Of a DNA stretch of 36,835 nucleotides, positions 35,377-36,835 are shown piece after piece (position 1 is the stretch's first letter; every line of letters starts with the position of its first letter). The translations under genes were made by a program, and so were the position numbers. The notes under the pieces were generated by a model, which was not told the DNA's origin, made no database searches, and worked only from the letters and a program-made list of their open reading frames with translations. Origin of the DNA: an uncultured Selenomonas sp. (GTDB lineage: Bacteria; Bacillota; Negativicutes; Selenomonadales; Selenomonadaceae); NCBI GenBank assembly GCA_902766095.1, contig CACXCN010000077.1:1-36835 (forward strand). Direction: 5' to 3'.

Positions 35377-36636
35377 TTGAATTATACGTTTGACATCATC
35401 ATGGTGCCAATGCAGATACTTATTTTCCTGTTCACGCTTTATTTCTTCGTCATAGGTTTCTGCGGCATGTGGCGTCGCAAGGAACACAAGATCATGACGC
35501 CGAAGAAGACGTTCGCGGTCATCGTGGCGGCGCATAACGAGCATGCCGTCATCGGCCAGCTCGTCGACAATCTGCAGCAGCTGAACTATCCGAAAGATCT
35601 TTATGATATCTATGTCATCGCTGATAACTGCAGCGATAACACAGGCGAGATAGCGGCAGCCAAGGGCGCCATCGTCGAGACGCGCGTTCATCCGACGAAG
35701 AAGTCGAAGGGCTGGGCGCTGGCCTGGATGTTCGACCGGCTGTTCAAGATGGACAAGCAGTATGATGCGGTCGTCATATTTGATGCAGACAACCTCGTCC
35801 ATCCGCAGTTCCTGATGGAGATGAATAACCGTCTCTGCAAGGGCGATAAGATCATCCAGGGCTATCTCGATGCGAAAAATCCGTACGATACCTGGGTATC
35901 GGGAACATTTGCCATCGCGTTCTGGGTCATCGACCACATCTCGCATCTGGCCAAGACGAACATCGGTCTCTCGGCCTGCCTCGGCGGTACGGGCATGTGC
36001 ATAACGACGGACGTGCTGAAGAAGCATGGCTGGCGGGCAACCTGCCTGACGGAGGATATGGAGTTCACGATGCAGTCGCTGGCCGAGGGCATAAAGACGA
36101 CCTGGGCTCACGATGCCATCGTCTACGATGAGAAGCCGCTGACGTTCAAACAGTCCTGGAACCAGCGCAAGCGCTGGGCTCAGGGGCAGTTCGACGTCGC
36201 GCACCGCTATATACCGAAGATGCTCGTCGAGGGCTGGAAGCAGAAGGATATCCGCATCTGGGATGGCTGCATCTACCTGCTGCAGCCGCATTTCCTGATG
36301 ATATCGACGGTGTTCGTCATCATCAGCTATATCCAGCTGGCGTTTCCGCCGTTCTATACGAATATCTATTCGCTGATGCCATCACAGCTCATGACGGCAA
36401 TCATGCTGGGGCAGTATATCCTGCCGATGATCATCCTGTTCAAGATACGGGCCAAGTGGAAGGCATGGCTCTACATGCTGCTCTATCCGGTATTCATATA
36501 CTCCTGGATTCCGATCATCTTCCTGGGATTCATTCATCGCAATGAGCATGAGTGGAGCCATACGCAGCACACGCGTGCTATGAGCATGGAGGATATCATG
36601 GGGAATGTGAAGAACACGAAAGATCTGGTTAAATAA
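35377..36636 (+). CDS. Membrane-bound GT2-family glycosyltransferase
   Basis: The 419-residue protein has an N-terminal membrane helix (about 8-30) and a GT-A catalytic domain with TFAVIVAAHNEHAVI, VIADNCSDNT, the DAD metal site at about 135-137, TEDME near 225 and QRKRW near 264. The D, D, D, QxxRW set is the processive GT2 pattern of hyaluronan, chitin or poly-N-acetylglucosamine synthases. Three or four C-terminal helices follow (about 305-400). Non-processive relatives share the motif, so the product is uncertain. The TTG start at 35377 has AAGGAAGG ten bases upstream. It lies 6 bases after pssA, so it is probably in the same operon. Confidence 0.88.
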   Translation: MNYTFDIIMVPMQILIFLFTLYFFVIGFCGMWRRKEHKIMTPKKTFAVIVAAHNEHAVIGQLVDNLQQLNYPKDLYDIYVIADNCSDNTGEIAAAKGAIVETRVHPTKKSKGWALAWMFDRLFKMDKQYDAVVIFDADNLVHPQFLMEMNNRLCKGDKIIQGYLDAKNPYDTWVSGTFAIAFWVIDHISHLAKTNIGLSACLGGTGMCITTDVLKKHGWRATCLTEDMEFTMQSLAEGIKTTWAHDAIVYDEKPLTFKQSWNQRKRWAQGQFDVAHRYIPKMLVEGWKQKDIRIWDGCIYLLQPHFLMISTVFVIISYIQLAFPPFYTNIYSLMPSQLMTAIMLGQYILPMIILFKIRAKWKAWLYMLLYPVFIYSWIPIIFLGFIHRNEHEWSHTQHTRAMSMEDIMGNVKNTKDLVK

Positions 36637-36670
36637 GATAGACATCAAAGACTGCAACGCAAGTCAGGCT

Positions 36671-36835
36671 TAAGCATGTATTACCGCGGCAGGCATAGTT
36701 CCTTCATTGCGCTATTGTGGTTTGGCTGAAATAAAATTTTTCCCAATGAATAGGTCCCTTGAAAGTACTTAAACGCGCTGCGCTTGGACGAAAGTACTTT
36801 CCGCGGGAATGCTTGATAGGGAAAAATTTGATTTC
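36671..36835. repeat. Left half of the long fold-back element
   Basis: The segment starts with taagca and the arm accgcggcaggcatagttcc (36683-36702), as in the short copy at 13425. It continues with aaaatttttccc (36734-36745), whose inverted partner gggaaaaattt lies at 36820-36830, and cttgaaagtactt facing aaagtacttt across about 20 bases near 36769-36800. Bases 36790-36835 equal 1-46. Joined through that overlap to the left edge of the window, the element would be a single imperfect hairpin of about 215 bp. No gene is present from 36637 to the end, and no terminator for the glycosyltransferase is seen. Confidence 0.75.

Overview
The window reads as chromosomal DNA from an anaerobic, diderm Firmicute of the class Negativicutes, most likely Selenomonadaceae-like. 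The gene order is Firmicute: a dgt-dnaG-rpoD group, tgt-yajC-secDF, and recJ-rel-hemZ-hisS-aspS. The sigma factor is about 370 residues, as in Firmicutes. Yet an LptA/OstA-type lipopolysaccharide transport protein with a signal peptide implies an outer membrane. Base composition is moderately GC-rich, and TTG and GTG starts are common. The species call is inference.

Layout: 1-110 is one half of a fold-back repeat. lptA-like (minus) and dgt (plus) diverge at 762-863. A pair of strong palindromes resembling an IS200/IS605-type remnant separates dgt from dnaG-rpoD, which has its own consensus promoter. From 5397 a second unit carries tgt, yajC, a 5-formyltetrahydrofolate cyclo-ligase, a SpoIIE/PP2C-type phosphatase, secD and secF, and ends at a strong terminator. 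A dcuC-like transporter and a peptidase-T-like M20 hydrolase (10948-13381) sit between secF and recJ, two genes I recall as often adjacent in related genomes. A hairpin repeat and a terminator follow. Then come recJ, rel, a Fur-family regulator, hemZ, hisS and aspS, ending at a bidirectional terminator shared with a convergent APC permease.

The accessory block at 23379-33050 is the most interesting. It holds an APC permease, a divergent LuxR-type regulator behind a terminator-containing leader, two DUF1989 proteins (urea-carboxylase-associated proteins), a 1201-residue urea/guanidine carboxylase, an allophanate hydrolase reduced to its amidase domain, and a P-II-like signalling protein with a divergent T-loop. 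By homology with recently characterised systems it most likely degrades guanidine: guanidine to carboxyguanidine, to allophanate, to ammonia and CO2. The permease is a candidate importer, and LuxR and P-II are candidate regulators. I recognise no known guanidine riboswitch.

The last block (33102-36636) is an envelope cluster: a WecG/TagA-type glycosyltransferase, phosphatidylserine decarboxylase, phosphatidylserine synthase and a membrane GT2 glycosyltransferase. The right end (36671-36835) is the other half of the fold-back repeat. The first and last 46 bases of the window are identical, which suggests a contig broken inside an interspersed repeat.
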